Source of the DNA: Gymnopilus junonius
Lineage: Eukaryota > Basidiomycota > Agaricomycetes > Agaricales > Galerinaceae
Length of the DNA stretch: 64,000 nt
Assembly (NCBI GenBank): GCA_015501075.1
Contig: JADNYJ010000146.1
Location: 38,535 to 102,534, forward strand
Direction: 5' to 3'
Shown: positions 1 through 11,761 of the stretch, piece by piece
Layout: every line of letters begins with the position of its first letter
How positions within the stretch are numbered: position 1 is the first letter of the stretch
The notes under the pieces: generated by a model
What the model was told of the DNA's origin: nothing
The model's database searches: none
Seen by the model: the letters and a program-made list of their open reading frames with translations, nothing else
Translations under genes and position numbers: made by a program

Positions 1-938
1 AGCTCACCTAAGGCCCACATTATCAATATGTAATATGTCCATCTCCAGTCAAGATTCTTCAAATTTTGACCTTGCTGAGTCGTTGCTGGGATTCAAATTA
101 AATCTAATCCTGACCTGGTTTATGAATCTTGACTCCAGTTATTTATCCGCCAGATCATGTAAACATTGATTGTACATACCCGCTGAGAAGAGGACCCACG
201 ACAGGCCCAACAAATGGTGATATGGTATAAAGCGCCATGGGCCTGGACAGCCGTCAATCATCCGGAGAACAATCAAGAAGACGGGGACATACGTGGATAC
301 ATTCTTATCCGTGAATAGATCACTGACACTCCCTCCAGCTACGCTTAGGAAAGCTGACCCACAGAATCCCGTTATAAAACGAAAGATGAGGTATACCGCT
401 ATATCGTAGTGGGGATTAGCACGGCAGTGATCAAATATTAATATCTAGTACTTACCTATGTCAGGTGCGAAAGCGACCGGAAAATTCAATGCGAAGAATA
501 AGACGTAAGAAACCCGGTAAATCATGTTCCGACCATAAACTTCAGATAAAGGGCCCACGATTAGAGGCCCTAGCCCAAGTCCTCCAATAAAGAGACTGAT
601 TGATAGAATGGCAACTTCTCTCCCGACGTGGAATTCTCGCGCCACCCCCTCCTCAGTGAAGCCCGCCTAGATTCAGTCAGATATGAGAATAAGAAGATGA
701 GTATTCATGTGAAACGCACCATAGACGATGCACATGTAACGCAGAGCGAGGCTGAGCTGATGACGACGACTGCTATCCACTTCCTTATCGAGGGCAACTT
801 GTAGGGCATCTCACTTTCGTGAAAGGAAACAAGGAAAGGGTCATGATGGTCGATTTCGTTTTGCGATGCCTCCACCTTGGGTTCTCCGTCGAATGGACCG
901 ATCTGCGATGCGTCTTTGCTGGACACCGTGGCTGCCAT
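1..938 (-). CDS. MFS transporter, DHA1-like, 5' part (runs off the window)
   Basis: A major facilitator superfamily drug/polyamine-type H+ antiporter of the plasma membrane, cut by the window start. Exons read on the minus strand are about 938-720, 666-456, 398-293 and 242-180, then further sequence to base 1. Joined, they keep one frame. After a soluble N-terminus comes LPSIRKWIAVVVISSASL (TM1). TM2 and the loop carry GGLGLGPLIVGPLSEVYGRN, the family's motif A-like stretch, and later ALYTISPFVGPVVGPLLSG, the antiporter-type motif C. A further piece (near 5-60) reads NLDWRWTYYILIMWALGE, typical of the loop before TM6. Introns are 53-62 nt with GT/AG ends; the exact acceptor near 70-110 is uncertain. 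The start at 938 is the first Met with an acidic tail before TM1. Substrate is not deducible. MFS membership is near certain; the DHA1 subgroup is by motif resemblance. Confidence 0.9.
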
Positions 939-1922
939 CGCAAATCGTTTAGGAACGTTGAGGTCAAGAGGAGGTAGAGAACCGACACTGTGTGAACACT
1001 ACACACACCTTTGTTTTGCAATGCCGTCGACGGTCTATTTCCAAAACATTCGGCCACATTATTGAGCTATCAATACCCCACAAAAATTTGCCGTGTACAT
1101 ACCGGCGGCGTAACATTCTTGCGTACCATCAGCCATAACCCGTGTCCATTTGTAAGCATTCACTGCCGAAGTCTGGCAGACAACCTAAAGACACCGTACG
1201 GACAAATCTTACCATACGTCAATAGCTGCTGACCCGGCCGAAGGAAGAATTAGTAAAAGCATTGCAATCAATAGAGAGGCGTTTGTGTGGTGGACGGATG
1301 GAAGGAGCACATAGGCAGGCCGAGACTCCACAGAAGCAAGATACCTTAATCTGAGATTGAAAGCATAAGTAACTCCGCCTGAAAGGAAGTGAAATTTTCA
1401 CAAACGAGGTCGCATCGCTCTACATCCTGACGCCCGTTCTACTGGACTTTTCCAGCGTTGTCTTTCCGGTTTTGAATCCTGATGCTTCCCCTGACACGCC
1501 TGCTCTGTCATTCTCACTGGGTCTTTATGTAGACGCGATCTCGTGAATCTCGCGTGGTATCCATCTGCTTCAAGATAACCGCGATACATATCTTGTCCAT
1601 GCTACAACTGTAGCTCTTTCCACATTTCTTACCTTTAGTTTGTAGTTTGGTTTGAACTTGAAGAAGCCTTTGGACAGACTGGAATGCGCCCTAGCATTCT
1701 CTCCGAACGACAAGGTTTTGGTCTCGTGGAAACTATTTTGCGGGAGCGTATCACCGTCCTCGCGTGTCATTCGCGAGCTGCTTCAAAAAATCTGACGATT
1801 ACATGTGGGCGTGGGACAAGGCTGTACAGTGCAGCGTTTTGAATTTGGTGAGCCATAACTAGTAAGGATTTCTTGCAACACTCAATAAATAACTCTACAT
1901 CACGTCCACGGTACCAGATGAT
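939..1922. other. Intergenic, promoter side of the MFS gene
   Basis: About 1 kb between the MFS start and the 3' end of the next minus-strand gene. Short minus-strand open frames at 1219-1401, 1398-1589 and 1570-1770 exist, but I could not join them through good splice sites or match them to a family. I see no RNA gene or repeat. Confidence 0.5.
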
Positions 1923-2702
1923 TTAGAACTTCCAATACTCGAGGCTTGCGCTGGCGCGCTCAAACGGAAATTCTCCTCCCCACGCATTCACGTTGACCAT
2001 GCTCTCCTGAACTGCTGCACGTAACTTGTCTCTGGCGTCGCGTGCTGATGCGAGATCCAGTACTCGGCTGGACTCTATCTCTTCTTTTGAGCTCTGGGAA
2101 GAAGATTGATCAGGTCATCGATTTCACGAGATAATAGAAGGAAACGAAAGGTACCTGTATAGCTTGACCAATGTCCGCGTCAATAATGGCTAAAATATCC
2201 GCCATATCACCCTCGTCTTCCCACCGTAGATCGATCGTGGCACGGACTACCGATGCCAACACCGTCAAGCTCCCAAAGCCTAAGCCAGCACCATAAAGCG
2301 ATCTGGCGCGCGTTAACGCGTCGTGAAGGTGAGGTGTCGGAACGGCAAGTCCATCCGAAGAGTTTTGACGGAAGAGTTGATAGGGGTTTGGCATGGACTT
2401 GGAAGTCGTCTGGCGTAAACGTGACCGCGCTGCGCTTGTGAAGGCACCGGCGATACCTGGTGGGCCCGTGGCGAGTAGGTTGCGTACAATTGAGCGAAGG
2501 CTGTGAGGTCAGGATAAACACAAGTAATCGGACTGTAGGCAAACCTACTCCTCAGCGCTGGCGTTCGCGATAAAGGTGTCGACCATCAAATTCCTAACGT
2601 ACTGGGTAAGCATGAGTTAAACAAGACTGCGACGACGACTTACACATGTCCTAGTGCAGGTCGCGTATCAACGTGTCGGAAAGCGGTTTCGGGAGCAGGC
2701 AT
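1923..2702 (-). CDS. Conserved-looking protein of unknown function, 208 residues
   Basis: I do not recognise this family. Four exons on the minus strand, 2702-2646, 2601-2549, 2500-2155 and 2093-1923, sum to 627 nt, exactly 209 codons including TAA, with GT/AG introns of 44-61 nt. The protein starts MPAPETAFRHVDTRP and has a hydrophobic stretch, LYGAGLGFGSLTVLASVVRA, at about residues 110-130. An acidic segment DEGDMADILAIIDADIGQAIQ follows, and the end is charged, closing on LEYWKF. There is no signal peptide. The hydrophobic stretch is short and Gly/Ala-rich, so a membrane segment is possible but not certain. Clean splicing and uninterrupted frame argue for a functional gene. It lies head-to-head with the aldo/keto reductase at 3240, so the 537-bp gap may be a shared divergent promoter. 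Confidence 0.8.
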
Positions 2703-3239
2703 AGTGGTATAGTGGTATTATAAGTTGTGTGACGATTGGGTGTATAGGTGAGGTTTCGAAGAACTTTCAACGACGGATGCGGCTTATATAGCTTCCTTTG
2801 GCCTGTAGAAACCGTGTGTATTAGGGATCCTCAGAAGGTTGCGATCCTTCCACAACCGAAGCACAATAATTCTGATCCCGCGGGACTAAACCGGTATATT
2901 TTTTCGTAACCGCTGAATTTTGATAAAAGATACGAAATGACCAAGAACCAGGATCATCATTAGAAGCCCATATGGGGTCGACACGATCGGGACCTCCAAA
3001 TCTTGTACCCGGAAAGATATGACCCTGCCATCAAAATCGTAAAGTCTGTTTCAATGAACAGATCCTTCTTTGACCGAATAATGCTCACGTGTGACACTGA
3101 CGGCAAAACGAGCGCGCCCGATCCGATCCATTTCACATCCCTTATGGTTTCTAGACGGTGTCATACTTGCTCGCCGATATATTTGTTATAAATTCTCAGC
3201 TATAAAAGCCTCGACCGCTTGCCTACCAATCTTTGAAAA
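2703..3239. promoter_or_regulatory. Divergent intergenic promoter region
   Basis: Separates two head-to-head genes (minus start 2702, plus start 3240). A TATAAAA box lies on the plus strand at 3201-3207, 39 bp before the reductase ATG. No equally clear TATA box is visible on the minus side. Confidence 0.55.
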
Positions 3240-4751
3240 ATGCCGTCTATTACTCCTCTAGAAACCTTTCGATTAGGTTCTTTCACAACCCCAAGAATCT
3301 GGACTGGATTATGGCAGTTATCCAGCAATGCGTGGGGCAGCGCATCCGTTTCCAAAGTTCGGCAGGGAATGCTACGTCACTCAGAAATAGGCTACACCGC
3401 TTTCGGTACGCTATACACGTTCGTTGTCATTGTCGACGTCATTAACTTCGTTGTCTCAAGATATGGTACGTCTCCACTTCTAGAATCTGACCAACTTTAC
3501 GGCCTGACAAGCGTCGCCGCCGGATACTTATAGGGTGAGTGAAAGTTCTCTTCCCTTTTCTTCCCTCTTTCTTAACGAATACGATAGCCGATCATTATGG
3601 GAGTGCGGAAATTATCTTCGTGAGTTGTATCATAAAATACGGTCATTTCTCGGATCCATAAACCGCTTGCACGTAGGGTCAATTCCGACAATCTTTACCA
3701 GACCCGGAGCAGGTCGTTGGTGCCACCAAATGGTGTGTGTTTAAGCGGGTTAATCCCTCGCGTGCTGTCGTCCAGGCTGCTGTCCAAGAACGCATGGATC
3801 GCATGAAGACGACCCGCGTAGATTTACTTCAAGTACGTGCTATGCTTAATCGTTTTCCCACCACTCAACCTTTTCTCCAGTTTCATTGGCAAGATTATTC
3901 GGACGATGGATATATCACAGCCTTAAATCACCTCTTGGATTTGAAGATGGAAGGTGTTATCGCTGCGATTGGCCTTTGTAATTTCGACACAATCCGGACA
4001 GACGAGATATGTACGGAGTTAGGTCCTGGAGCAATCGTTTCGAACCAAGTTCAGGTATGCATTTATTATGATATTGCACATAGCTTGACTGGAACGGATG
4101 TAGTTCTCATTGATAGATACAAGGCCCCTTCATGGAATGGCGGATGTCTGCGAAAAGCACGGCGTGAAGTTACTAACATATGGCACCTTAGTGGGTCGTA
4201 GCCGCTCGTTTTTCTTGACACTTTCTCACCCATTTAGTGCGGAGGCTTTCTTTCCGACAAATGGCTTGGAAGACCTGAACCGGACCCGTATTCAGGAAAT
4301 CTTACGCCCTCCCAAAGAAAGGTATGTTTTCTGTACACCGTTTGTCATTTTTCCGACCTTTGCCATTACGACAGTATTTGGATATGATTATCAAAGCTTG
4401 GGGATCCTGGGAGCTCTTTCAAGCTCTGCTTCTCGTTTTACGAAAGATCGGAGATCTCCATGGAAGAAGCATCGCGAACATTGCAACGCGATGGGTCCTA
4501 GATCATTCTTTTGTCGGGGCCGTGATTATAGGTGCGGTGCGGACCGTGTTCTTCTATTCCCGCTTGTACTTAAAAGGTCCGAATGTGTAGGAGCGAGATT
4601 GGGCATATCTGAGCATCCAGACGAGAACCAACAAGTTTTTGGATTCAGGTTGTCTCCCCAAGACAACCTTGATATTGAGACTGTTCTGGACCGTTCTAAC
4701 GGGCGGTCTATTATCAGTTCAATAGGTGATTGTGGGGCTGAATATCGCTGA
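3240..4751 (+). CDS. Aldo/keto reductase with tiny exons
   Basis: NAD(P)H-dependent oxidoreductase of the aldo/keto reductase superfamily, probably cytosolic, reducing an unknown carbonyl substrate. Ten exons are proposed: 3240-3405, 3461-3465, 3534, 3588-3619, 3677-3832, 3881-4054, 4104-4190, 4238-4321, 4375-4531 and 4591-4751. They sum to 1023 nt, 340 residues plus stop. Introns are 47-68 nt. The catalytic tetrad is visible: Asp and Tyr in FDMADHYGSAE (five apart, as in the family), Lys in VGATKW and His in FHWQDY. Later family blocks are LIDTRPLHGMADVCEKHG, CGGFLSDKWLG, the C-terminal NIATRWVLDHSFVGAVIIGARLG and FGFRLSPQD. The catalytic Asp and next Met depend on a 5-nt exon and the following Ala on a 1-nt exon. 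Splicing 3405 directly to 3588 also keeps frame but drops Asp and Met. A TATA box is at 3201. Confidence 0.92.
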
Positions 4752-7700
4752 AAAAACGAAGAAGTACCTTTGGTGGGATTTGAGCAGATAAAAGTCAGCG
4801 TTATGACTACGTTTGGCCTCTAGAAAGAATAGTTCTTGCGATACTCGATTAACCAAACTTAGACGTCAGATAAGAAACATATTAAAGTTTCACCTCCTGG
4901 GAATACGCACGACTGACAGTGTTCACTCACGAGTAGCACCCTTGCGTGGATGGAACAATGGTGATGGTGGTTAATGTTTTTTACCGATCCGCGGCGATAT
5001 ATGGTTTAGCGGCATGGTTCTCTCAAAATATCCTTTCGCAGTCAAACTGAAGGTAATATATACACACAAAGAAACTTCCGATGAGAAATATCCATATATA
5101 AAGCGACTGTTTAGAAGCCGCTACTGACAAAATTGGATTCACATTGAACAACGGTTGTATACATACTATCTTGCTTCAAAGCCCTCACAAACAGATAAAA
5201 GCTCTCGTAATTTTTGGACCGTGGATATACCAGCCAGATTGACTCTCAAAGGGTCTGTTGAAATTCACGGGTCATTTTCGGAAAATATTCAGCATGATTC
5301 GCACGAAGGGGGGATAACCGAAGAGAACCCACAGAAGTTCAGATGACGATCAAGACAATCATACCCTGGGAGTCAAGCCGCGAAGGTTGGCCGTCCGACA
5401 AGAATAGCCTGTGTAGACTGTGTGGACCGGGAGAACGGAGATTCGGAGAGCCTGCGGGAACCAATTGACAAGATTCCAACAGAACGTAAATAAAAGTACG
5501 GATATTTCTATCTACTTAACTTACCAGTTTACTTGCCTTGTTGGTAAGAAGACCACGTCAACGCAGTTCGCCGCCTTATGTGTATGTAGGCGCTACTTTC
5601 TTCCAACGGCGAACTTCAAACTTCAAATGACACATTGAGCTGACCAATGAGACGTATTCTACGTAGTCTGGCCTTCACACCCAAATGCAATTCAGCGAAG
5701 GTCTTTTCACATCCGGCTTCCAAGTAGAATCCAGGGCTTTCCTTACGACCGTTTAAGTCCTTTAGCTAACGGAAACAGCCGCGTCACAACGGAGTGGAAC
5801 TGAAAACTTCAAGTCGCGCAATCACTTCGGCATTGAGCCAGGCAACCGGGTAATATTATCACAAGCCTTCCGCATCTGTACTTGGCCGTTGAAATCGAAT
5901 GGCCGCTTCTAGCAGAGGATAAGGATAAGATACCGTAATAATAGAGAGGTGAGCCCGTAGAAATTAATAGACGCTTGCACCACTGCGTTTCATCTGAAGG
6001 AATGATCCTCGGTGAGGGTCTTCCCCGAACGTATCTCCATTCGACCAATAAAAGGGGGACTAGGCATTCGGTAAATAAATAAAAGACCAGCCAGCAGCTA
6101 TCATTTTAAATGCCGGTCAGGCCCCTATACGAAAGGCCTATGTATGGTCTCATTAGTGGAGGTCATGTCCGTACCATATGCGTAATCAAACCGTACAAGT
6201 ACTCCTCAGTTACTATTTCAAAAATGATAAAATCCTTTACGTACTTAATCAGGATCCTTTTTCACCACTGAAAGGCGAGTTCGGACTTGTGAGATTCTTT
6301 CTTAGTTTTTGAGGATCCGCGCCAACTAGAAAGTGATCTTGTCAGGTGTAAGGGATTGGATTAAAAGCGGAATTAACGCCTACAATAGCACGGAAGAATG
6401 CGTTCGGTATTGCAGTAAATTGCCGGTTGGAATAGTATGACTGAGCTTCGTCAGTGCCGTTTTATTATATTCGTACCATTATGTACAATCGATCTCTTCA
6501 GAGCATTGATCAAAGGAGTTATAAGCAAGCAGAATTTCCAAGAGGCGAAGGTTTGTCAATTTAAACTTCGTCATCTTTACATTACTATTAGGAGCAAAAG
6601 GAGGTGGAATTGAAACGTATAGGTCGAGAGGATAGTAGTATAGATGGGTAAATCCACCTTAATCGATAGGAACATTAATTAAGTGGCAACATCCCATCGC
6701 CGAGGACATAGCAAAGGATTTAACTTCAAGCTTCAGGAATGCGGAGCAGGAAAGAATTAATACGATCCAGACGTCCCATGAGCATGCCTACAGTACCAAC
6801 ATCTGTAAGCTTAAGCTTTCGAAATTGAGACTTGATTAATCAATGATACATAAGAAGAATAATGAAATGATAAGGAAACCACAGTGTACTAAAATCGAGG
6901 GCCACTAACTGACAAGGGATGACAGTCCGCAGTGGAATTTATGACAGTAATTCGACCTTTACTGGAGAGACGGTAAGAGAGACACACGCGAAAAATTATG
7001 ATGAATCAAGGCAGCGCATGAATGCAAATAATCTGGGCTTTCCGTCTAATGGGTATTGAAATCCAATTCCTCCAATTCTGAGCTTCTGGCCTGTGAACAT
7101 GATCGCACTCACTACCTACTGAAGCGAGTTTCTGGGAGAAAATGCCTCTTTTTCAACGCGGTTAGGGGTGTCGTGCAAGATAACTTGCAAATGGAGCAAC
7201 TTCGCAGAGGGCAACGCAAAGCCATGAGTATATAGCCAGGACCGAATCGGACCGCCTCATTCCTCGGGTAGGCCGGATACCTTAAAGACTTAATTAATCG
7301 CACGAAGAGCCTGTTGAATCGGAGACCTGTTCGATTGAAGTCTGCAGTACAAAAAGGATGCTATAGGAAAGGCCGCACCATTGACGTATTTCAGTCTCGG
7401 TCGCAAAACTATGGGCATGTATTTTCTCTAATGAAAACACTTCGAGACCCCATCGAGGTTATAATGGCCAGGGAAGCGAAGGAGGACGTTTGCCCGCTGT
7501 ACCGCCTACTTAATGCAACTCCTGATGGAAGAGGTGGTTTGGTATACTATCTCGGAATTGTTCATGGTCAAAGCACGACCAACGAACCGACCTTCACCTT
7601 GACTCGCCAATGCCTCGTGTCTGTGAAATAATACGCAGTGGGAATCTGGCGCAATTATACGATCCCAAAATTAAAGTAGTCGAGCATGACGTGAGGGAAG

Positions 7701-7934
7701 TTATATGTCAGCAAGCTCGACGTTCATATGCCAGATGAAGCGTTGCAAGGATGGCATTAGGGTGTGTGGTAGAAAATATTGCATACGACGGGATCCACCG
7801 AAATTTCGAAATCTCGAAGGAAATTCATAGACAAAATAGGAAGGAGAAGACTACATATACGTACAAAAATTCTCTTACCCGCAGCTACGAAAAAGATCAT
7901 CGTCTTAAGTACAACGACTGCCTATCGCGATCGG
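4752..7934. other. Long intergenic stretch, no gene recognised
   Basis: About 3.2 kb with only short unrelated open frames on both strands. The longest, 7314-7631 plus, begins from a non-ATG codon and shows no domain I know. I see no transposon ends, RNA gene or tandem repeat here. Confidence 0.5.
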
Positions 7935-8751
7935 TTACGCCAAGACCCATCTTCGCACGACTTCTCGGCCACCAATGTCTGGATGTAATAGTATGCTGGC
8001 AAGGAAGAACTGTAAGAGTTTCCGTCTAGAGTCGAGAAAAGTAGGTCGAAAACGGGCGAAAGCAGATTTCGGTGGGAGCGTAGGTATACATGGTACGAGT
8101 GACGGCTAAATTGACGAGTCAGAGCTGATATAGGTAAGGGAAGGAAGGCAAAACGCCATACAGGCAAAGTCCTTTTCAGTAAGACCCTCAGCTCTTCGAA
8201 TGCGCTGTACCTCTTCAGGAGGTGCATGGTGGTCCCTTCCCGTGTGGTAATCACGCAATCGTATACGACGTACGCTCCTCCTCCTATTGAAGCTCCTTTA
8301 TTTGCGCTGGTACCAAGCTTCGGAGCGCCATCACCCACAACAGACCATCCATCAATTCGAACGTCCTGGGCAAATAATGGAGGAGAGTCCGCGGCGGTGG
8401 TCCTATTATCAGATAGGAAGATATCAGCTGAGAAAATGGATTCCGGTGGAAGAGAGCGAGATCGTTGTCGTGGCCGATGCGTAGGACGAAATTGAGCAGA
8501 AGGAAAATTCGTAGAATGAGGTACCCGCAACTGGGAGCTGTTTTCGGACAGCTGCAGGCTGCGTAAGTATGTTAAGGGGGAAAATGTGACCTAAAACATA
8601 CGGACGCCTCGTAATCGTTGCTGTAGAGTAATTCATCATATAATCGAGCCTCCTCTTCGACGTCTATCTCAGATTGAGCCCGTAACAATTCAATTTTCGG
8701 AGTTGATTGTGAAAGTGAGCCTTGTGAAACAGATGTAGATGTAGATGTCAT
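7935..8751 (-). CDS. PX-domain protein, Ypt35-like size
   Basis: A phosphoinositide-binding PX (Phox homology) protein, likely endosomal or vacuolar. Three exons, 8751-8602, 8551-8162 and 8105-7935, give 236 residues and an intact frame; both introns are in phase 0 (50 and 56 nt). The first 85 residues are polar and low-complexity. The PX domain spans about 90-236: DVRIDGWSVVGDG at its start, a beta strand YVVYDCVITT, the family signature LKRYSAFEELRVLLKRTLP (basic Arg/Tyr contact for the lipid head), the proline loop LPPKSAFARFRP and the last helices DSRRKLLQFFLASILLHP. The protein ends soon after the PX domain. Length and layout resemble small fungal PX adaptors such as yeast Ypt35, which is family knowledge; orthology is not tested. 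The start is the first Met after an in-frame break in similarity. Confidence 0.9.
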
Positions 8752-9443
8752 CCTAGGGATGCCGATCAAGTCGATGTGAATTTGGAGCTGAAAAAACACC
8801 AGGTGCCAGAGGAAATAAGACGCGTGGACGTAGATATGGAGCAGAATATCGTTCAAAGGTATATTGAAGTGCTGAATACAGTTCTTTGGCTCTATACGTT
8901 TAAAATCGGTTACCCCACAATAATTCGGAAGTTCTGCAGAGAGAAAATGAGTTCAGATAGAAAAGTTCAAGGAAAAGGCTCACCTCATCGAAGAAGACTC
9001 AAGTTATCGCTCCCAGACCTACGTCGCAGGCTGCAACCTGCTGCTGAGCTCGGTTTCTGACTAATTTGTCTCACGCCACCGGTAGTTTGTTCGGCCACAC
9101 TCCCCGACCGCTGTTTGCGACTTTCAATCCAGACGCTCCTGGCTGCTCTGAGTTCGATGAAGTATATATAACAAATAATGACTACAAAGGCTCACAAGAT
9201 AGACGAAATACAGGGATTCTCAAAGGGAATTGAACTTGGACCTCTGATTATCAGCAAAGGAGTGACCGAGCCAAAGGGAGTAACCGAGCCAAAAGGCCTT
9301 AGGAACAGGAAATATCAAAAGAAAAAAGAGGATATTTCTTCCACCCATTTGGAACTCTGAAGGAAGCACTCTCGGCGCCCTTTAGTTGAAATTTCAACAC
9401 CTTACTTGCATTGCAACGCAAAACTCACATACATTGCTTGTGA
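8752..9443. other. Intergenic
   Basis: Contains a short direct repeat at about 9257-9293 in which a gtgaccgagccaaag-type unit occurs twice. An open frame at 9178-9360 translates it into a repeated VTEPKG. No gene is recognised. Confidence 0.45.
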
Positions 9444-11033
9444 CTAATAGTTCGCAGCGAGTCTCTCTGTCACGTACTCTCTAGCCTACAGTCATGGTTA
9501 GTGAAACAGAAGGTCTAGGTATGGGGTATACGGACCGATATCGGTGAATAACGCTTTGGTCTCGTTTCAGACCAAGTACCTGGAATTGAATCGACGACGG
9601 TGTTCATATCCTACGGGGAATTCGGGTTATGGAGGTAAATGACAGAGGGCGCATCAGAATACTTACCGCACCACAAAACTGGGCAAGTAAACGTAAATGT
9701 AAGACTGACAAAGACGGAGAATAACGCTGACAGGACTTACGTATGGAATTGAATAGCGTGAAGGAATAACGCCGTCAGTACCTTCTATAGACAGCGGAGC
9801 GCGCACGCGATGGACGGTGCTTTTGATGGTGTCATTGGACCCTACGCACGCAGAAATGTCAAAGGACAATAATCACGCAGAATGAAGCGTCCCTGAGCGC
9901 ACACACATCTCATGAGAAAATCTCCTGCGTTGACGACGATAGACCCTTCTACCGGAGGAACTGGCTATTGATTGAACGCCGAATAAATGGAGGGAAATTA
10001 GAATCGACAGCTAACGAGAGACGTACAATGAATACATTGGGTCGATTAGGATCTTCCACTTCCAACCCTCCAATGTTGTCCTGGATCAGCATCTAGAGCG
10101 TTTGTTGGAATCAGAAATTTCTAAGACGCCACAATACGAAATTTCAAATGATGTGTAACTGACCGTTAGCGAACAGAAATCCGTATGCGAAGGAATTCGG
10201 GAGGCGTCCTTATCTTCTAGAACTTTTGCTGGGATACTGGTGTATGTCTTAGCTACCCAAGAAAACCCGAGATAAGTGGATGAATTATTACCTCGGGTAG
10301 TGAAGCAGACGGAGCTGGTTATCGGCTTCGGAATGGTAATGCAGGAAGAATGTTTCTGGCAGGTGAAAACCAAGCGCTAACGCTCGCAGTATGACTTTCT
10401 CCGTCTCATAACAAGTCTGTGAATCAATGAGCGCTTTATCGAGATAATACCCACGCATACGTACCCAGTAGAAATCTAAACAAGCCTCCTTGAATCCAGG
10501 GAGCACGCCATCGGGAAACCATATATTCGGCATTTCCTCCATATCGTCCCGCCCTACTTCGAAACTCTCCTTGATATCACGCTCTACTTCGGCCGATCCC
10601 GACTGTCCCGCCAGATTGCGGGAATCGGCGTCGGGCGATAGTTGTGTGACCTTTTCTCGCCCTGGAGAAGAGTAACCTACGTAGAAACTCGGAATGAATA
10701 GAGTGATGTAAGGGCAATGACGAATCGAAAGGGATACCCACCTCGGTGATGAGCGCCTGACGCTGGATGCGGAGCCAATTGTTTAACCTCCGTGGGTTGA
10801 GAGAACAATTTGTTCGACTGGTCGATCAGAACAGTATTGAAAAGTTGGCGGAGTTATTACTAGGAATGAATAAGACTACCCACTCGAACATAGCGCTTAT
10901 CCTATCTTGAGGTAAGCCATGATTTACAAATAGACAAAGCCGGTTGTCTGGAACGATGTCAGGATAGCATCAGCTACACCTTGCTGTCGGATTCATTGAG
11001 GAAGGGTCCAAGATCGACGACTTCGATGCTCAT
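9444..11033 (-). CDS. 2-oxoglutarate/Fe(II)-dependent oxygenase, isopenicillin-N-synthase-like; exon 1 has two frame breaks
   Basis: A soluble non-heme iron dioxygenase of the isopenicillin N synthase/2OG superfamily. Eleven exons read on the minus strand: 11033-10880, 10817-10742, 10676-10465, 10416-10292, 10236-10164, 10092-10027, 9964-9907, 9841-9741, 9678-9667 (12 nt), 9610-9536 and 9485-9444. The N-terminal DIOX_N part has TTGFVYL and NHGLP. The iron ligands are His and Asp in IPSHTDFCSLT and His in STVHRVRAP, and RYSIPYF supplies the Arg/Ser that bind 2-oxoglutarate. The C-terminus is EYVTERLAANY. Exons sum to 994 nt, two short of 332 codons. Exon 1 breaks frame near 10980 and again near 10925, each repaired by one missing base. 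Either a very recent pseudogene or sequence error; the other ten exons look functional. The substrate is unknown. Confidence 0.85.
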
Positions 11034-11111
11034 CCTGTTGTATAGATGGTGGTTGGAAGGAAGATGACTGACCGTGGAGTTCGCAGTGCCCAACCTCCTA
11101 AGTATGAGTTA

Positions 11112-11118
11112 TTTATAG
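11112..11118 (-). promoter_or_regulatory. TATA box of the oxygenase gene
   Basis: TATAAAT on the minus strand about 80 bp before the oxygenase ATG at 11033, with a second TATATATA run just upstream. This is a typical distance for fungal core promoters. Confidence 0.5.
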
Positions 11119-11761
11119 CCGCAAGCTCTATATATACGTTTTATCGTCCAGCCTCAAAGTTGTAGGGTAGATGTTGACGAAGCGGGACGAAATGCAGCAG
11201 AAGTTCAAGATATACCATTTTCGAACTTTCAAATTACTGGTGTAGATTGCAGTACCCATTTTTGCGATCAACTTACCTTCAAGCAAAGGAGGTTCCCACA
11301 GACCGCAACGTCAATCTAATTCTATACACTGTCAAGTATCGCGATAAGCGTACCTCTGTAAATCATAGGATACTCCTACAATCTCTTTCTGATAATGTTT
11401 TCCCATTCTTTCTCCCAAGGACTTCTCAATTTCGATGGGCGTCCCGAAGAATCAAGATGTCGTGTCGGAGAAAATCAATTGCATACCGCACATTCCAGCT
11501 CATGCTATGATAGATTTATTCAGTAACAATTTAAAAGCGAGGCCGATGATAAGAACATATCAATCACATCCGTGGTATTTAATTGATTAGGACCTACATA
11601 TTGCTCAGAATTTCTACTGCGTTGGGAGTTGAGGGCGGGTATAGATTGATTTTGAATGATTCAAGATATCAGGGCTTTGTAACATAAAGCGCCTTAGCAT
11701 GCAACGCAGACCTAGCAATTTGAGCCGCACTTCGGTCAACATTCAAACTCACCGAGGAAAG
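11119..11761. other. Intergenic
   Basis: Apart from the TATATATA run at its start, no gene or repeat is recognised in these 640 bases. Confidence 0.4.

Noticed and set aside
7314..7631. 105-codon plus-strand frame
   Set aside because: Begins from a non-ATG codon, has no domain, and no adjacent exon joins it.
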